Shown here: piece by piece, positions 24,157-32,462 of the stretch
How the letters are laid out: each line of letters opens with the position of its first letter
Numbering within the stretch: position 1 is the first letter of the stretch
From: Acidimicrobiales bacterium
GTDB taxonomy: Bacteria > Actinomycetota > Acidimicrobiia > Acidimicrobiales > Aldehydirespiratoraceae
Direction of reading: 5' to 3'
NCBI GenBank assembly: GCA_022425325.1
Contig: JAKMFW010000076.1
Span: 1-32,462, forward strand
Length of the DNA: 32,462 nt
Translations under genes and position numbers: made by a program
The notes under the pieces: generated by a model
What the model saw: the letters and a program-made list of their open reading frames with translations, nothing else
What the model was told of the DNA's origin: nothing
Databases searched by the model: none

Positions 24157-24933
24157 TCACGAGCCCGGCAGCGTCGCTTGGAGCTTGCGCATCCCGGCGA
24201 GCCAGCGACCCCGATCGCCAGCCCGGTTGAGCTCGTAGCGCGCGACTTCGGGGTGGGGGAGGATCAGGAAGTCGTCGTTGGCCAGGCCTGCGGATACGGC
24301 CTCGGCGACCTCCTCGGGTTCGATCATGCCCATGGCCTTCACGACCTCGACCGCCAGCTCGCCGTCCGCTTCGGTCATTGGCGTGCGAACTCCCTGCGGG
24401 CACAGGCACGAGACACCGACGCCTGCATCGCCGTGCGTGATTGCGATCCATTCAGCGAGCGCGACCGCACCGTGTTTCGTCACGGCGTACGGGGCGGTGC
24501 CCAGGTTGGTGAGCAGGCCTGCTGCGGATGCGGTGATGAGGAGGTGGCCGGAGCCTCGTTGGGTCCAACGGGGGACAAGATGACGGCAGGCCTTCACGTG
24601 AGCGAGCACGTTGACGTTCCAGTTGGCGTTCCACTCGTCGTCGCCCAGTTCGACCCCACCGTTCGCCCCGATGCCGGCATTGCCCGCCCAGAGGTCGATT
24701 GGGCCGTGGTCGCGTTCGACCTGCTCGATGAGGGCGACGATCGCAGCCTCGTCGGTGACGTCGATGTCCACGCCGACGCCACCGATCTCCTCTGCGACTG
24801 CGGCGGCGCCAGCGCCGTCGAGATCAGCGACGTACACGATCGACGCGCCGTCGGCGGCGAAGCGCCGAGCCATGGCTCGACCGATACCGCTTGCGGCTCC
24901 GGTGACGACGACGACTGCTCCCTGAATCTGCAT
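24157..24933 (-). CDS. Short-chain dehydrogenase/reductase
   Basis: This 258-aa classical SDR has the cofactor motif TGAASGIG, an AGNAGIG block and the catalytic region TASAAGLLTNLGTAPYAVTKHG (Ser, Tyr, Lys all present). CPQGVRTPM follows, as in typical oxidoreductases. The ATG at 24933 is preferred over the GTG/ATG codons upstream because TACGAT lies 7 nt before it and it directly precedes the Rossmann fold. The substrate is unknown. It is followed by the methyltransferase-glycosylase gene after 4 bp, but no functional link is evident. Confidence 0.9.
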   Translation of the reverse strand: MQIQGAVVVVTGAASGIGRAMARRFAADGASIVYVADLDGAGAAAVAEEIGGVGVDIDVTDEAAIVALIEQVERDHGPIDLWAGNAGIGANGGVELGDDEWNANWNVNVLAHVKACRHLVPRWTQRGSGHLLITASAAGLLTNLGTAPYAVTKHGAVALAEWIAITHGDAGVGVSCLCPQGVRTPMTEADGELAVEVVKAMGMIEPEEVAEAVSAGLANDDFLILPHPEVARYELNRAGDRGRWLAGMRKLQATLPGS

Positions 24934-24940
24934 GGTGCCG

Positions 24941-24946
24941 ATCGTA
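24941..24946 (-). promoter_or_regulatory. Candidate -10 of the SDR-glycosylase operon, with adjacent palindrome
   Basis: TACGAT ends 7 nt before the ATG at 24933. Immediately upstream (24947-24959) lies GGCCC-TTC-GGGCC in the presumed -10/-35 spacer, a possible operator. Confidence 0.45.
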
Positions 24947-25009
24947 GGCCCTTCGGGCCCTCGACGGTTTTCCACAGGAACTCGGCGATCGCGTGTCAGA
25001 GGCGTGGTC

Positions 25010-25015
25010 TAGGGT
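25010..25015 (+). promoter_or_regulatory. Candidate -10 for the 57-aa protein
   Basis: TAGGGT ends 6 nt before the ATG at 25022, the most regular leaderless arrangement on the plus strand of this region. Confidence 0.45.
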
Positions 25016-25021
25016 GCGCCC

Positions 25022-25195
25022 ATGATGGAAACGACCGACGTGGTTTCGGTGGCTGATGCTGTCGAGTTGATCGACAGCAACCTGAAGGATCTCCAGGGGC
25101 GTGAGCTCGTATCGGCAGCCGAGGTGGCCGACCTGCTTCTCGATCTCCGCATGCTGCTCGCCGCGGCGCAGGTCGAGCCGGCCCCGATGGGCTGA
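25022..25195 (+). CDS. Small acidic helical protein (57 aa)
   Basis: The ATG at 25022 opens a 57-codon frame (METTDVVSVADAVELIDSN...ending EPAPMG). The sequence is acidic and heptad-like (VADAVELIDSNLKDLQGREL, then AEVADLLLDLRMLLAAA), predicting a two-helix hairpin. Codons are strongly GC-ended and TAGGGT precedes the start at 6 nt. I do not recognise the family. It is the only plus-strand gene between two divergent/convergent neighbours (SDR and PAP2). It is short enough to be missed by length filters. Confidence 0.7.
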   Translation: MMETTDVVSVADAVELIDSNLKDLQGRELVSAAEVADLLLDLRMLLAAAQVEPAPMG

Positions 25196-25205
25196 ACCGA
25201 ACCGT

Positions 25206-25724
25206 CTAGGTCAGCGCGTCGGCCACCCGGCGCGCCACCGTTCCGAGCAACGCGCCTGCCACGATGCCTCCCGCGACATCGGAGGCGTGGTGGATTCGAA
25301 CATGGATGCGGCTGGTCGCGACAAGGCCGGCCAGTGCGTACCACGCTGCGCCACCACCGTTCCGGCTCAGCATGGCGGCGGCAACCATCGCCGCCGAGGC
25401 GTGGCCGGATGGGAAACTCGACGTTTTCGGCTGGCGCAGGTTGTAGGGGCGAGGTGCGTCCTGCACCGGTCGACTCCGCTTGAACATCGACTTCACTGGC
25501 CCGTTGATCAGCGCCGACTCAATGCCGAGTGCGGCGCTGAGGGCGATGGCCACCTTGGGATCGTTCTTCGCGATCGCCTGAGCGACACCGAGGGTGTGCC
25601 AGAGCACCGAGAAGTCGGCCGCCTCCGAGGCGGTGTAGAAGATTCGGTCGATCACCGGGTTGCCTCGAAGGGCCTCCCAGGCATCGTCGAGAGCGTCGTC
25701 GAGTCGATCGATCGCGTCGGGCAC
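25206..25724 (-). CDS. PAP2-family membrane-associated phosphatase
   Basis: This 172-aa type 2 phosphatidic acid phosphatase carries all three signature blocks: KSMFKRSRP (K78 to P86), FPSGHASAA (PSGH 105-108) and SRIHVRIHHASD (S138 to D149), with H108 and H145 as expected catalytic residues. Hydrophobic stretches (about 57-75, 110-120 and 127-138) suggest membrane association, though it is short. It would dephosphorylate a lipid phosphate or undecaprenyl-pyrophosphate-like substrate. It starts with GTG at 25724, 6 nt after TAGCCT. It converges on the small plus-strand gene with a 10-bp gap. Confidence 0.9.
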   Translation of the reverse strand: MPDAIDRLDDALDDAWEALRGNPVIDRIFYTASEAADFSVLWHTLGVAQAIAKNDPKVAIALSAALGIESALINGPVKSMFKRSRPVQDAPRPYNLRQPKTSSFPSGHASAAMVAAAMLSRNGGGAAWYALAGLVATSRIHVRIHHASDVAGGIVAGALLGTVARRVADALT

Positions 25725-25730
25725 AGGGTG

Positions 25731-25736
25731 AGGCTA
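25731..25736 (-). promoter_or_regulatory. Candidate -10 of the PAP2 gene
   Basis: TAGCCT (minus strand) ends 6 nt before the GTG at 25724, supporting a leaderless GTG start. Confidence 0.45.
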
Positions 25737-25783
25737 CGGCCTTCCGCAGCGGGGGAGGTGTCGGGCGAGGGAGCGAGGACGCG

Positions 25784-27001
25784 CTACTGGTCGGCGTCCT
25801 GGTAGGCCCCGGGTCCGGTGAACATGCCGCGGTGCCAGCGACGAGGGGTTGCGATCATGGCCCGCGGGTAGTCCTCGAACATCCAGCGTGCGAAGTTGCG
25901 ACGGGTCCACGCAGTGGCGCCCGTGGCCTTCAGCGCAGCGCCAGCGACGGTCGGCTTGGCCAAGAGCGGGATGAGGATCCGGGCCATACGGTCGTCGGCG
26001 ACAAGTTCGCGCCGAACGTCGTCTCGGTACTGCGCACAAGGTTCGCCATCGGCGAGCAGCGCCTCGGCAGCGAGTCGGCCGGTGAGGATCGCCTGTCCGA
26101 TGCCCTCGCCGGTCATCGGGTCGGTGACAGCGGCGGCGTCGCCGACGAACATGGTGCGAGGCCCGGTGAGCGGCACCCGCCCGACCCGGGCAGGGATCGG
26201 CCAGGCCTTGTGCGGCCCCTCCGGCCGGGCGTCAGGACCGAGTGCTTCGCGGATGTGTGGACGATCGAGGAGATCAGGCCAGAGCGTCTTCATGTCGCCA
26301 ACGCGGTAGTGCTTGCTGCCTCGCTGGATCCCGAAGCCGATGTTCGCCCGATTGCCCTCGAGCGGGAACGACCAGGCGTAGCCCGGGAGAAGATCCTTTT
26401 CGAACCAGACGATGAGTTCGGAGGCGGCTCTCGGGCTGACGTTCTCGTAGTACTGCCGGAAGGCATGCCACTCGCCCCGGTAGCCGTCGACCGACAAGCC
26501 GAGGAACTTGCGAACAGGCGACCACATGCCGTCGGCGGCGATGACGTGCTTGGCCCGGAACGGTTCGTGGTCGAAGACGAGGTCGGCCCCGTCTTCGTCG
26601 GTGGTCATTGCCGTCAGCTGCATGCCCTCGTGGATGACCGCACCATCGGTGCGGGCCATCTCGAGCATGGCGTTGTCGAGGTCGACACGGGTGGCGACTG
26701 CAGCGTGGTAGCCCTCGCCTTCCGGGAGGGCGTAGCGACGCTCGGTGCCGCGGGGTGAGCGGATGACAACGTCGTCGACCCGCCGCCAGCTCGCCACTGT
26801 CGAGGGGTCGAAGCCGAGTGCTTCCAACTCGCGGAGCGCAAGTGTGGTGAGGCCGTCGCCGCAGCATTTGTCTCGAGGGAATGTTGCCCGATCGAACACG
26901 TGAACGTCGCGGCCTGCTCGAGCCAGGAGAGCGGCCGCAGTAGTGCCAGCTGGGCCGGCACCGATGATCGCGATATCGCCGTCGAAGGACGTGGGGGGCA
27001 T
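25784..27001 (-). CDS. Geranylgeranyl reductase-family FAD-dependent oxidoreductase
   Basis: This 405-aa flavoprotein has an N-terminal FAD Rossmann motif GDIAIIGAGPAGTTAAALLARAG, the family-specific PRDKCCGDGL loop and the C-terminal FAD contact FVGDAAAVTDPMTGEGIGQA. Homologues reduce isoprenoid chains (menaquinone side chains, archaeal-type lipids, chlorophyll precursors) or hydroxylate aromatics. Which applies here is unclear, although reduction of the menaquinone prenyl tail is common in actinobacteria. The ATG at 27001 is preceded by TAGATT at 6 nt, and the stop codon of the upstream VanW gene lies inside that hexamer. The two genes are 9 bp apart. Confidence 0.85.
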   Translation of the reverse strand: MPPTSFDGDIAIIGAGPAGTTAAALLARAGRDVHVFDRATFPRDKCCGDGLTTLALRELEALGFDPSTVASWRRVDDVVIRSPRGTERRYALPEGEGYHAAVATRVDLDNAMLEMARTDGAVIHEGMQLTAMTTDEDGADLVFDHEPFRAKHVIAADGMWSPVRKFLGLSVDGYRGEWHAFRQYYENVSPRAASELIVWFEKDLLPGYAWSFPLEGNRANIGFGIQRGSKHYRVGDMKTLWPDLLDRPHIREALGPDARPEGPHKAWPIPARVGRVPLTGPRTMFVGDAAAVTDPMTGEGIGQAILTGRLAAEALLADGEPCAQYRDDVRRELVADDRMARILIPLLAKPTVAGAALKATGATAWTRRNFARWMFEDYPRAMIATPRRWHRGMFTGPGAYQDADQ

Positions 27002-27007
27002 CCCCCG

Positions 27008-27013
27008 AATCTA
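27008..27013 (-). promoter_or_regulatory. Candidate -10 of the flavoprotein gene, overlapping the VanW stop
   Basis: TAGATT ends 6 nt before the ATG at 27001 and begins with the TAG stop codon of the upstream gene. The flavoprotein may thus be transcribed separately despite the tight spacing. Confidence 0.4.
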
Positions 27014-28693
27014 CGGGACGGTTGTCGCCGGTGGCACCGTGGAGGTGGTGGTTGTCGTGCGGTCAGCCGGGTCGCTCGGGCTGCCGTCACAGCGCACACC
27101 CTCGGGCCGGTAGCGGGCAAAGACGGTATCGATCTCGGTGCGGCCGTCTTCGAGATAGGTGCGGGTGCGCTCGGTGGTTACCCGTATGCACGAAACGCCC
27201 TGGCGTCTCTCGGTCTGACCGGTCTGCGCACCCTCGACCCATTTGGTGCCGTAGAGCGTGACGGTGATCGATGTTTCGTCGGTGGTGGGCCACAGCAGGA
27301 CGCCATACGGCGTGGTGTTGAGAATCTCCAGATCGACGTTTGGGAAGTTCACGGTGGCTTCGCGGCCGTACGGATAGCGGCTGATGTAGATCGAGTGGGA
27401 CTGGTAGTCGCCGAAATCGAGGCCGGCGAAGAAGGCTGCGTTGAACAGTGTGGTGGCGTACTGGCTGATGCCGCCACCGACCGAGGTCGTGAACACGCCA
27501 TTGGAGATGACCCCTGCATCGACGAACCCGTTCTCTCGGGTTCGGCGGCCGACATAGTCATTGATCGAGAACTCGCCACCGGGTTCGATCACCGCCCCCT
27601 GGGTGAGCTCGGCGATGCGCTGGATGTTGATGTTCCGGGTCTGGTTCGGCTGGTAGTTGGTCGTGAACTCGCCGATCACCTCGACGATGCCGAGCGACTT
27701 GGCCCATTCGATGCCCCGTACACCGGGATCCTCGCGGGGTCGGAGTTCAACGATCCGCTCGCCTGCTTCCATCCCCGCCAGGATTCGCTCAGGCGTGTCG
27801 AGGGTGCAGCAGACTGCGCCAGGGGAGGAGCCGACAATACGAACGCGGCCGACGTCGTCGATGGTGAAGGTTGGCTCGTCACCGGCCTCGCCATAATCGA
27901 TGAAGAGGGCCTCGACGGTCGACTGCGCGAGCTGCTCGTCAAGCGAGATCGTGGGTTCGTCGATGGTCCCGCCGAACACAAGCCAGGAGCGAAGTGCCGA
28001 CTGTGAAACACGTCGTTGCGTGATGATTCCAGGGACCCGCAGCGCGATGCCATTCTTGGTGAGGCGATGAGCCTCGGCGATGAGCTCGTCGGCCCCTCGG
28101 TCGACGGCCTCGCTGCCGGTAATCGGGATTTCGATCACGGCGGTGCCGTTGCCTCCGGTGATCGCTGCGTCAAGAACGAGATCGCGGAGTTCGTCGGCGT
28201 CGACGATGGGCGATGAGGCGACATCAGCTTCGACGAAGCGGCCGTTGACGAGTTCGAGTTGAGGAAGACCGAAGTCGAGATCGAAGATCGAGTCGCTGCC
28301 TGCGACAACCTCGCCCAGCACGTCGACGTCGATCGTGTAACGGACGTCAAACGAGCGGTTCCCGAAGAGTGAACCGATCCACCGGATCGGCTGTGCAATG
28401 AGGTCCGGCTGCTCTGCCGCATCGGTGAGCGCCAACTCGGCATCGACCATCACACCGAGCTCGGCGGCGGTGATGGTGAGGCTGTTCGTGTCGTGGCGCA
28501 GCTCGATCGGACGGTCCGTGAGACGCCCATCGGTGAGCAGTTCGGCAGCCTCATCGATGTCGAGGCGACCTACGTCGACGCCTGCGATGGAGGTGTTCCG
28601 CGCAATGTCGCCACCAAGGACCTTGTCGTCGAGGACCCAGCCAGCGAAAACCGCGGCCACGACAGCCGCCACGGCCAGGAGAGCGTTGCGCAT
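27011..28693 (-). CDS. VanW-family exported protein with peptidoglycan-binding-like repeats
   Basis: This 560-aa protein has an N-terminal signal/anchor (LLAVAAVVAAVFAGWVL). Two segments resembling the PG_binding_4 (YoaR-like) domain occupy about 35-330 (GVDVGRLDIDEAAELLTDG in the first). A VanW domain spans about 360-500, with blocks NINIQRIAE, PGGEFSINDYVG and VGGGISQYATTLFNAAFFAG. A Thr/Pro-rich tail (TTTTTSTVPPATTVP) ends the protein. VanW proteins occur in some vancomycin-resistance clusters, but their biochemical role is not established; cell-envelope function is likely. The ATG at 28693 is preceded by TAAGGT at 9 nt. It has no resistance-gene neighbours here, so a housekeeping envelope role fits better. 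Confidence 0.85.
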   Translation of the reverse strand: MRNALLAVAAVVAAVFAGWVLDDKVLGGDIARNTSIAGVDVGRLDIDEAAELLTDGRLTDRPIELRHDTNSLTITAAELGVMVDAELALTDAAEQPDLIAQPIRWIGSLFGNRSFDVRYTIDVDVLGEVVAGSDSIFDLDFGLPQLELVNGRFVEADVASSPIVDADELRDLVLDAAITGGNGTAVIEIPITGSEAVDRGADELIAEAHRLTKNGIALRVPGIITQRRVSQSALRSWLVFGGTIDEPTISLDEQLAQSTVEALFIDYGEAGDEPTFTIDDVGRVRIVGSSPGAVCCTLDTPERILAGMEAGERIVELRPREDPGVRGIEWAKSLGIVEVIGEFTTNYQPNQTRNINIQRIAELTQGAVIEPGGEFSINDYVGRRTRENGFVDAGVISNGVFTTSVGGGISQYATTLFNAAFFAGLDFGDYQSHSIYISRYPYGREATVNFPNVDLEILNTTPYGVLLWPTTDETSITVTLYGTKWVEGAQTGQTERRQGVSCIRVTTERTRTYLEDGRTEIDTVFARYRPEGVRCDGSPSDPADRTTTTTSTVPPATTVP

Positions 28694-28702
28694 CGCCTGA
28701 AG

Positions 28703-28708
28703 ACCTTA
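28703..28708 (-). promoter_or_regulatory. Candidate -10 of the VanW gene
   Basis: TAAGGT (minus strand) ends 9 nt before the ATG at 28693. Confidence 0.35.
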
Positions 28709-28721
28709 CTGCGACGCGTCG

Positions 28722-29387
28722 CTAGAAAAGTTTCAGGTTCGGCGACTCGATGCCCCGCAACTCGTCGTAGTCGACCTCAACCCAGTCGATGTCGCGATCA
28801 GCGGCGAGCACCTTTGCTTGTGGCTTGATCTCTTGGGCGACGAACACGCCCCGGACCGGCCGCAGGAGTGGATCCCGGTTGAGGAACTCGAGATAGCGCG
28901 TGAGCTGCTCGACACCGTCGATCTCTCCGCGCCGCTTGACCTCGACAGCCACGGCGATGCCCTCGGCATCGCGACACATCAAGTCGACCGGGCCGATGTC
29001 GGTCGGGTACTCGCGACGTACGAGCTTGAGGCCGTCCTGGATCGAGGTCGGGTCGTCAGCGAGGAGTTGCTGCAAGTGCGCCTCGACGCCGTCCTTTTGC
29101 AGACCCGGGTCGATTCCCATCTCGTGGGCGACATCGCTCAAGATGTCCTCGAACGTGATCGTGAGGACTTCGCCCTTGGGGCTGGTGACCGTCCACACGC
29201 CGGCCTCGTCATCCATGGTGAGACGGTTGGGTGCGTTCATCCAGTTGAGGGGTTTGTAGGCGCCACCATCGGCGTGGATCGCGACACAGCCGTCAGCTTT
29301 CACCATCACCAACCGGACGGCGGAGGGCAGATGAGCTTGGAGTCGGCCGTCGTAGTCGACGGTGCACTGGGCCACCACGAGACGCAC
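28722..29387 (-). CDS. nucS: Endonuclease NucS (mismatch-specific EndoMS)
   Basis: This 221-aa NucS cleaves mismatched DNA in the non-canonical mismatch repair of actinobacteria and archaea that lack MutS/MutL. The N-terminal DNA-binding domain starts [23 protein letters not shown] and includes AYKPLNWM. The C-terminal PD-(D/E)XK nuclease core has D135 (GPVDLMCRD) and E149-V-K151 ([22 protein letters not shown]). The last residues, LKLF, resemble the clamp-binding tail of mycobacterial NucS. I use the GTG at 29387 because homologues begin at this point and TACGGT lies 7 nt upstream; a longer frame to 29411 adds only MCAPTVAC. Confidence 0.95.
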   Translation of the reverse strand: MRLVVAQCTVDYDGRLQAHLPSAVRLVMVKADGCVAIHADGGAYKPLNWMNAPNRLTMDDEAGVWTVTSPKGEVLTITFEDILSDVAHEMGIDPGLQKDGVEAHLQQLLADDPTSIQDGLKLVRREYPTDIGPVDLMCRDAEGIAVAVEVKRRGEIDGVEQLTRYLEFLNRDPLLRPVRGVFVAQEIKPQAKVLAADRDIDWVEVDYDELRGIESPNLKLF

Positions 29388-29394
29388 GCAGGCG

Positions 29395-29400
29395 ACCGTA
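29395..29400 (-). promoter_or_regulatory. Candidate -10 of nucS
   Basis: TACGGT (minus strand) ends 7 nt before the GTG at 29387, arguing for that start and a leaderless mRNA. Confidence 0.45.
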
Positions 29401-29451
29401 GGCGCGCACACCGGCCCGCGCGCGGCACTGCTCCTGTGGAAATCGATGGTT

Positions 29452-31032
29452 TCAGACGCGTTCCTGGAGGCGTTTGCGAATGGTCTCGCGACGCTCCTGA
29501 AGCTCTCGATACGTCATCTTCTCGACGCTGCCGTCGACCCCGAACGCAGCCTTCATGCCATCGGGGTCGAAGGCGTACTCCTCCGGATCCATACCGACCT
29601 CGGCGGCGAGGCGAGCACCGTGGGTCGTGGCGAAGTACGTGGCGACGTGAGCGATCTCGGCGAAGAGATCGAGATCGGGGGCAAGGCGGGCGATGGCACC
29701 GTCGAGGAAGACCAGGTTCTTCACGAAGAGCATGAGTTCTTTGGGCATGCGGGCGCCGTAGCCCAGGAGTGCCTTCACGACCCGCTGCAGCTCCTCGGTG
29801 AGCTGGTCGGGTGTCATCGTGGTCGGGTCGATGACGTCGTCGAGCAGGCCAAGGTCCTCGGCGACAGCCTCGAGGTCGGTGTCATCGGGGAGGGCGCCGA
29901 GGTCGCGCATGGCGGCGAGTTGATCGACGGGGTTGTTCATCATGCCCCCGATCAAGAGACGGACGAACGCGAGGCGCCGGGCCTCACTCATGCGTCCTGT
30001 GATGCCGAAGTCGAGGAGGGCGGTCTTGCCGTCGGGGCGAACGTAGAGATTGCCGCCGTGGAGGTCGCCGTGGAAGATCCCGTGCATCAGGGCGCCTTCC
30101 ATGAAGCCGATCATGCTGGCCCGCACGATTGCGTGGGTGTCGACACCGTGCTCTTCGTAACGCTCCATGTCGTCGAAGCGGAAGCCGTCGAGACGTTCCA
30201 TCACCAGCACTCGACGGGTGACGAGTTCCGGGTGAGGGCGAGGCACCACGAACTGACGCTGATCGAGATCGGCGAACACCGCCGCCACATCGATCATGTT
30301 GGCGGCTTCGACTCGGAAATCGAGTTCCTCGCTGATCGTTCGGGCGAAGACCTCGACCAACGCAGGCGGGTTGGCAAGCGACGCCACCGGGATACGGCCG
30401 ACGAGGAACGGCGACAGCCACGCCATGACCCTGAGATCCTTGTGCACGAGGTCGTCCACCGTCGGACGCTGCACCTTCACGACAACCGGGGTGCCGTCGT
30501 GGAGGGTCGCGCCGTGGACCTGTGCGATCGACGCTGCGGCGATCGGCTCCCGTTCGAAGGTGGCGAAAACGGATTCGAGCGACGCTCCGAGGTCGGACTC
30601 GACGACTCGGCGAACGAGGTGGAACGGCTCGGCCGGCACTTGGTCACGGCAGGCGATGAATTCCTGCACCAGCTCGGTGGGGAAGATGCCCTCGCCGCTG
30701 GAGATGATCTGGCCCAGCTTGATGTAGGTCGGACCGAGCGTTTCGGCGCCGTGGCGCATGCGACGAGAGAGGTCGGCCCGGCTGTCGCTGCCCCCCTTGC
30801 GCCGTCCGAGTACAAACCAGGCGATGAGCGCGCCACCCAGGACTCGGACGACGGTGATCGCTCGACGGATCGGCGGCACCTTCGGTGGCCGGATCAGCGA
30901 CGGCAGTCGTCGGGCGGTAGCGGCACGCAGGGTGGTGACGTCGCCGCCCCAGGCAGTGGTGGCGGGATCGAGATCCCAAGGAGGCGTATCGCTGAACACG
31001 CCGAATTCGAGGTCGGTGGGGGAACCGGACAT
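29452..31032 (-). CDS. ABC1/UbiB-family atypical kinase
   Basis: This 526-aa UbiB/ADCK-type protein belongs to a family needed for quinone biosynthesis or lipid homeostasis. The KxGQ motif appears in [11 protein letters not shown] (K105-Q108). The Ala-rich loop with the QVH motif is AAASIAQVH (165-173). The lysine of VVVKVQRP (K186), the catalytic [12 protein letters not shown] and the metal-binding [11 protein letters not shown] are all present. A membrane-prone segment lies at about 61-76 ([16 protein letters not shown]). The ATG at 31032 is chosen, with GGAGG just upstream and CACACT 6 nt before it; upstream in-frame codons are low-complexity. It stands alone, between nucS and cysQ, on the same strand. 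Confidence 0.92.
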   Translation of the reverse strand: MSGSPTDLEFGVFSDTPPWDLDPATTAWGGDVTTLRAATARRLPSLIRPPKVPPIRRAITVVRVLGGALIAWFVLGRRKGGSDSRADLSRRMRHGAETLGPTYIKLGQIISSGEGIFPTELVQEFIACRDQVPAEPFHLVRRVVESDLGASLESVFATFEREPIAAASIAQVHGATLHDGTPVVVKVQRPTVDDLVHKDLRVMAWLSPFLVGRIPVASLANPPALVEVFARTISEELDFRVEAANMIDVAAVFADLDQRQFVVPRPHPELVTRRVLVMERLDGFRFDDMERYEEHGVDTHAIVRASMIGFMEGALMHGIFHGDLHGGNLYVRPDGKTALLDFGITGRMSEARRLAFVRLLIGGMMNNPVDQLAAMRDLGALPDDTDLEAVAEDLGLLDDVIDPTTMTPDQLTEELQRVVKALLGYGARMPKELMLFVKNLVFLDGAIARLAPDLDLFAEIAHVATYFATTHGARLAAEVGMDPEEYAFDPDGMKAAFGVDGSVEKMTYRELQERRETIRKRLQERV

Positions 31033-31090
31033 GCCTCCAGTGTGGAACGGCGTCACCGGCACGCCAACGCGGGCCGCCGTGGCGTTCGGT

Positions 31091-31846
31091 TCAGTGGTCG
31101 AACGAGGCGAGGACGGTGAGGGCGGCGTCGGCGAGCTCGGGCCGACAGACCAGGAGATCTGGCAGGTAGACATCGCGCTGGTTGTAGCGCAGGGGCGATC
31201 CGTCGATTCGGCTCACGTGGCATCCGGCCGCCGCCGCGACCGCGACCGGAGCACAGGAATCCCACTCGTACTGGCCACCGCTGTGGGCATAGATCTCGCA
31301 CTCGCCGCGGACCACCGCCATGGTCTTGGCTCCAGCAGACCCCATCTCGACGAGATCGGCCCCGAGCGCTTCGGCGAGACGCAGCGCAGCGACAGGTGGT
31401 CGACTGCGGCTGACGATCATGCGAGGGGTCGGGGCGCCGTGAGTCGGCAGCGTCGGAGCGTCGCCGGTGTGGAGCGTGACACCGAGTCCGGGCAGGGCGA
31501 CGGCGCCCGCTACGGGTTCTTCGTCGACGACAAGTGCAACGTGCACCGCCCAGTCGGTGCGAGGCACCTCGGAGAATTCGCGGGTGCCGTCGAGCGGGTC
31601 GACGATCCAGGTGCGCTCGGCGTCGAGCCGGGCAAGGTCGTCCTTGCCTTCCTCGCTAAGCACCGCATCGTCGGGCCGCTCCTCGGCGAGTCGGCGCATC
31701 AGCAATTCGTGGGCCTGGCGGTCGCCTTCGGCTTTGAGCACGGACGGTGGAGCGTCTTCGGCAGTGAGTCGCTCGCGCACGGCGAGCAGGAGTTCACCTG
31801 CTTCGGCGGCGAGGCGGGCGGCGAGTTGGTGATCGTCGAGGGACAC
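31091..31846 (-). CDS. cysQ: 3'(2'),5'-bisphosphate nucleotidase CysQ (inositol monophosphatase family)
   Basis: This 251-aa lithium-sensitive-type phosphatase would remove the 3'-phosphate of PAP/PAPS (sulfur assimilation) or act on inositol-1-phosphate. The metal site is complete: SEEGKDD, WIVDPLDGTREF and YEWDSCAPVAVA. The combination EWDSCAP and the short N-terminus fit CysQ better than SuhB. It starts with GTG at 31846, 7 nt after TAGTGT. The neighbours, UbiB and EttA, give no pathway hint, so choice between nucleotide and inositol phosphate rests on motif style. Confidence 0.85.
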   Translation of the reverse strand: MSLDDHQLAARLAAEAGELLLAVRERLTAEDAPPSVLKAEGDRQAHELLMRRLAEERPDDAVLSEEGKDDLARLDAERTWIVDPLDGTREFSEVPRTDWAVHVALVVDEEPVAGAVALPGLGVTLHTGDAPTLPTHGAPTPRMIVSRSRPPVAALRLAEALGADLVEMGSAGAKTMAVVRGECEIYAHSGGQYEWDSCAPVAVAAAAGCHVSRIDGSPLRYNQRDVYLPDLLVCRPELADAALTVLASFDH

Positions 31847-31853
31847 GCCGCGG

Positions 31854-31859
31854 ACACTA
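31854..31859 (-). promoter_or_regulatory. Candidate -10 of cysQ
   Basis: TAGTGT (minus strand) ends 7 nt before the GTG at 31846, supporting that start. Confidence 0.45.
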
Positions 31860-31896
31860 CACGGCCGGTCTGGAGGAACGCGACGGCGACTCGCAG

Positions 31897-32462
31897 TCAG
31901 CCGCGAGTGACGGGCTTGTACTTGATGCGATGCGGACGCATGGCGTCGACACCGTGCTCACGCTTGCGGTACTCGGCGTAGTCGGTGAAGTTGCCTTCGA
32001 ACCAGCGCACCTGCGATTCGCCTTCGAAGGCGACGATGTGGGTGGCGACACGGTCGAGGAACCAACGATCGTGGGACACGATCACGGCGCATCCGGCGTA
32101 GGCCTCGATGGCATCCTCCAGCGCCCGCAGCGTGTCGATGTCGAGGTCGTTCGTGGGCTCGTCGAGAAGGAGCACATTCGCGCCTTCCTTCAGCACCTTG
32201 GCCAGGTGCACACGGTTGCGCTCACCGCCTGAGAGGTTGCTCACCAGCTTCTGCTGATCGGGCCCCTTGAAGTTGAACGACGCCACGTACGAGCGGCCGT
32301 GCATCTCCCGGCCGCCGACCTCGAGATGGTCGACACCGCCGGTGATTTCGTCGTACACCGTCTTCTCGGGATCGAGTGTTCGGTTCTGATCGACATAGCC
32401 GAGCTGCACCGTGCTGCCGAGCCGGATCGTGCCCGAGTCGGGGGCGGCTACCGGATCGTTGG
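31897..32462 (-). CDS. ettA: ABC-F ATPase EttA, C-terminal part (partial)
   Basis: The frame enters from the right edge and encodes the second ATPase domain of EttA, the ABC-F protein that gates translation initiation on 70S ribosomes. Visible are [19 protein letters not shown] after the missing Walker A, the signature [15 protein letters not shown], Walker [14 protein letters not shown] and switch His in [17 protein letters not shown]. The EttA-specific C-terminal block [15 protein letters not shown] and a final [10 protein letters not shown] are also present. The N-terminal domain and linker lie outside the window. It is separate from cysQ (50-bp gap). Confidence 0.93.
   Translation of the reverse strand, partial: NDPVAAPDSGTIRLGSTVQLGYVDQNRTLDPEKTVYDEITGGVDHLEVGGREMHGRSYVASFNFKGPDQQKLVSNLSGGERNRVHLAKVLKEGANVLLLDEPTNDLDIDTLRALEDAIEAYAGCAVIVSHDRWFLDRVATHIVAFEGESQVRWFEGNFTDYAEYRKREHGVDAMRPHRIKYKPVTRG

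Noticed and set aside
27011-28693. Vancomycin-resistance locus
   Set aside because: VanW alone is not a resistance gene and there is no vanHAX or vanRS nearby.
29362-31119. 585-codon open frame on the plus strand
   Set aside because: It mirrors the UbiB gene, contains long His/Glu/Val-rich runs typical of shadow frames and has no recognisable motif.

Overview
The window is a densely packed, GC-rich (GC-biased third codon positions) actinobacterial chromosome segment. Together, NucS, a mycothiol-S-conjugate amidase homologue (Mca), an F420-type LLM oxidoreductase, an SCP2 protein, a CtpE-type P-ATPase and the ImuA'/ImuB/DnaE2 set point to Actinomycetota. An Acidimicrobiia-like (Ilumatobacter/Microthrix type) host is my best guess, but no rRNA or other marker here proves it. 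I see no tRNA, rRNA, IS element, phage gene or CRISPR array. No gene-free gap exceeds about 140 bp.

Layout. Positions 1-77 hold the tail of an upstream gene, followed by a formylglycine-generating enzyme (97-990). A tightly overlapping minus-strand operon (4932 to 987) encodes a crotonase-fold protein, a degenerate SDR, a canonical SDR, a diacylglycerol-kinase-like lipid kinase and a PfkB sugar kinase. A second minus-strand group (8470 to 5059) encodes a small protein with an in-frame UGA, a Nudix hydrolase and a CtpE-like P-type ATPase. Divergent from it is an SOS-regulated mutagenesis locus: imuA'-imuB, a membrane protein of unknown function, and dnaE2. Next come a nitronate monooxygenase-like enzyme, an SLC41/MgtE cation channel with a duplicated PhoU/TrkA-C partner, Mca and SCP2 (to 20373). 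The last third is mostly minus strand: a ChbG/YdjC-like deacetylase, a lipoprotein nuclease, a small protein, an LLM oxidoreductase (plus), an SDR followed by a methyltransferase-uracil glycosylase fusion, a 57-aa protein (plus), a PAP2 phosphatase, a VanW protein with a geranylgeranyl-reductase-like flavoprotein, NucS, a UbiB/ABC1 kinase, CysQ, and the C-terminal part of EttA running off the right edge.

The most unusual item is at 8159-8470 (minus). An open frame of 103 codons is interrupted only by one TGA (8381-8383). Twenty nucleotides after the TGA sits a hairpin whose GGTC apical loop, five-base-pair upper stem and bulged nucleotide resemble the E. coli fdhF SECIS element. I propose an unannotated selenoprotein, possibly related to the HesB/IscA fold.

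Other themes. Two copies of the same 14-bp LexA-type box lie at imuA' and dnaE2. DNA-maintenance genes are plentiful (ImuA'/ImuB/DnaE2, Mug-type glycosylase fused to a methyltransferase, NucS). Many genes carry a TANNNT-like hexamer 6-9 nt before the start codon, which suggests widespread leaderless transcription and helped to choose starts.
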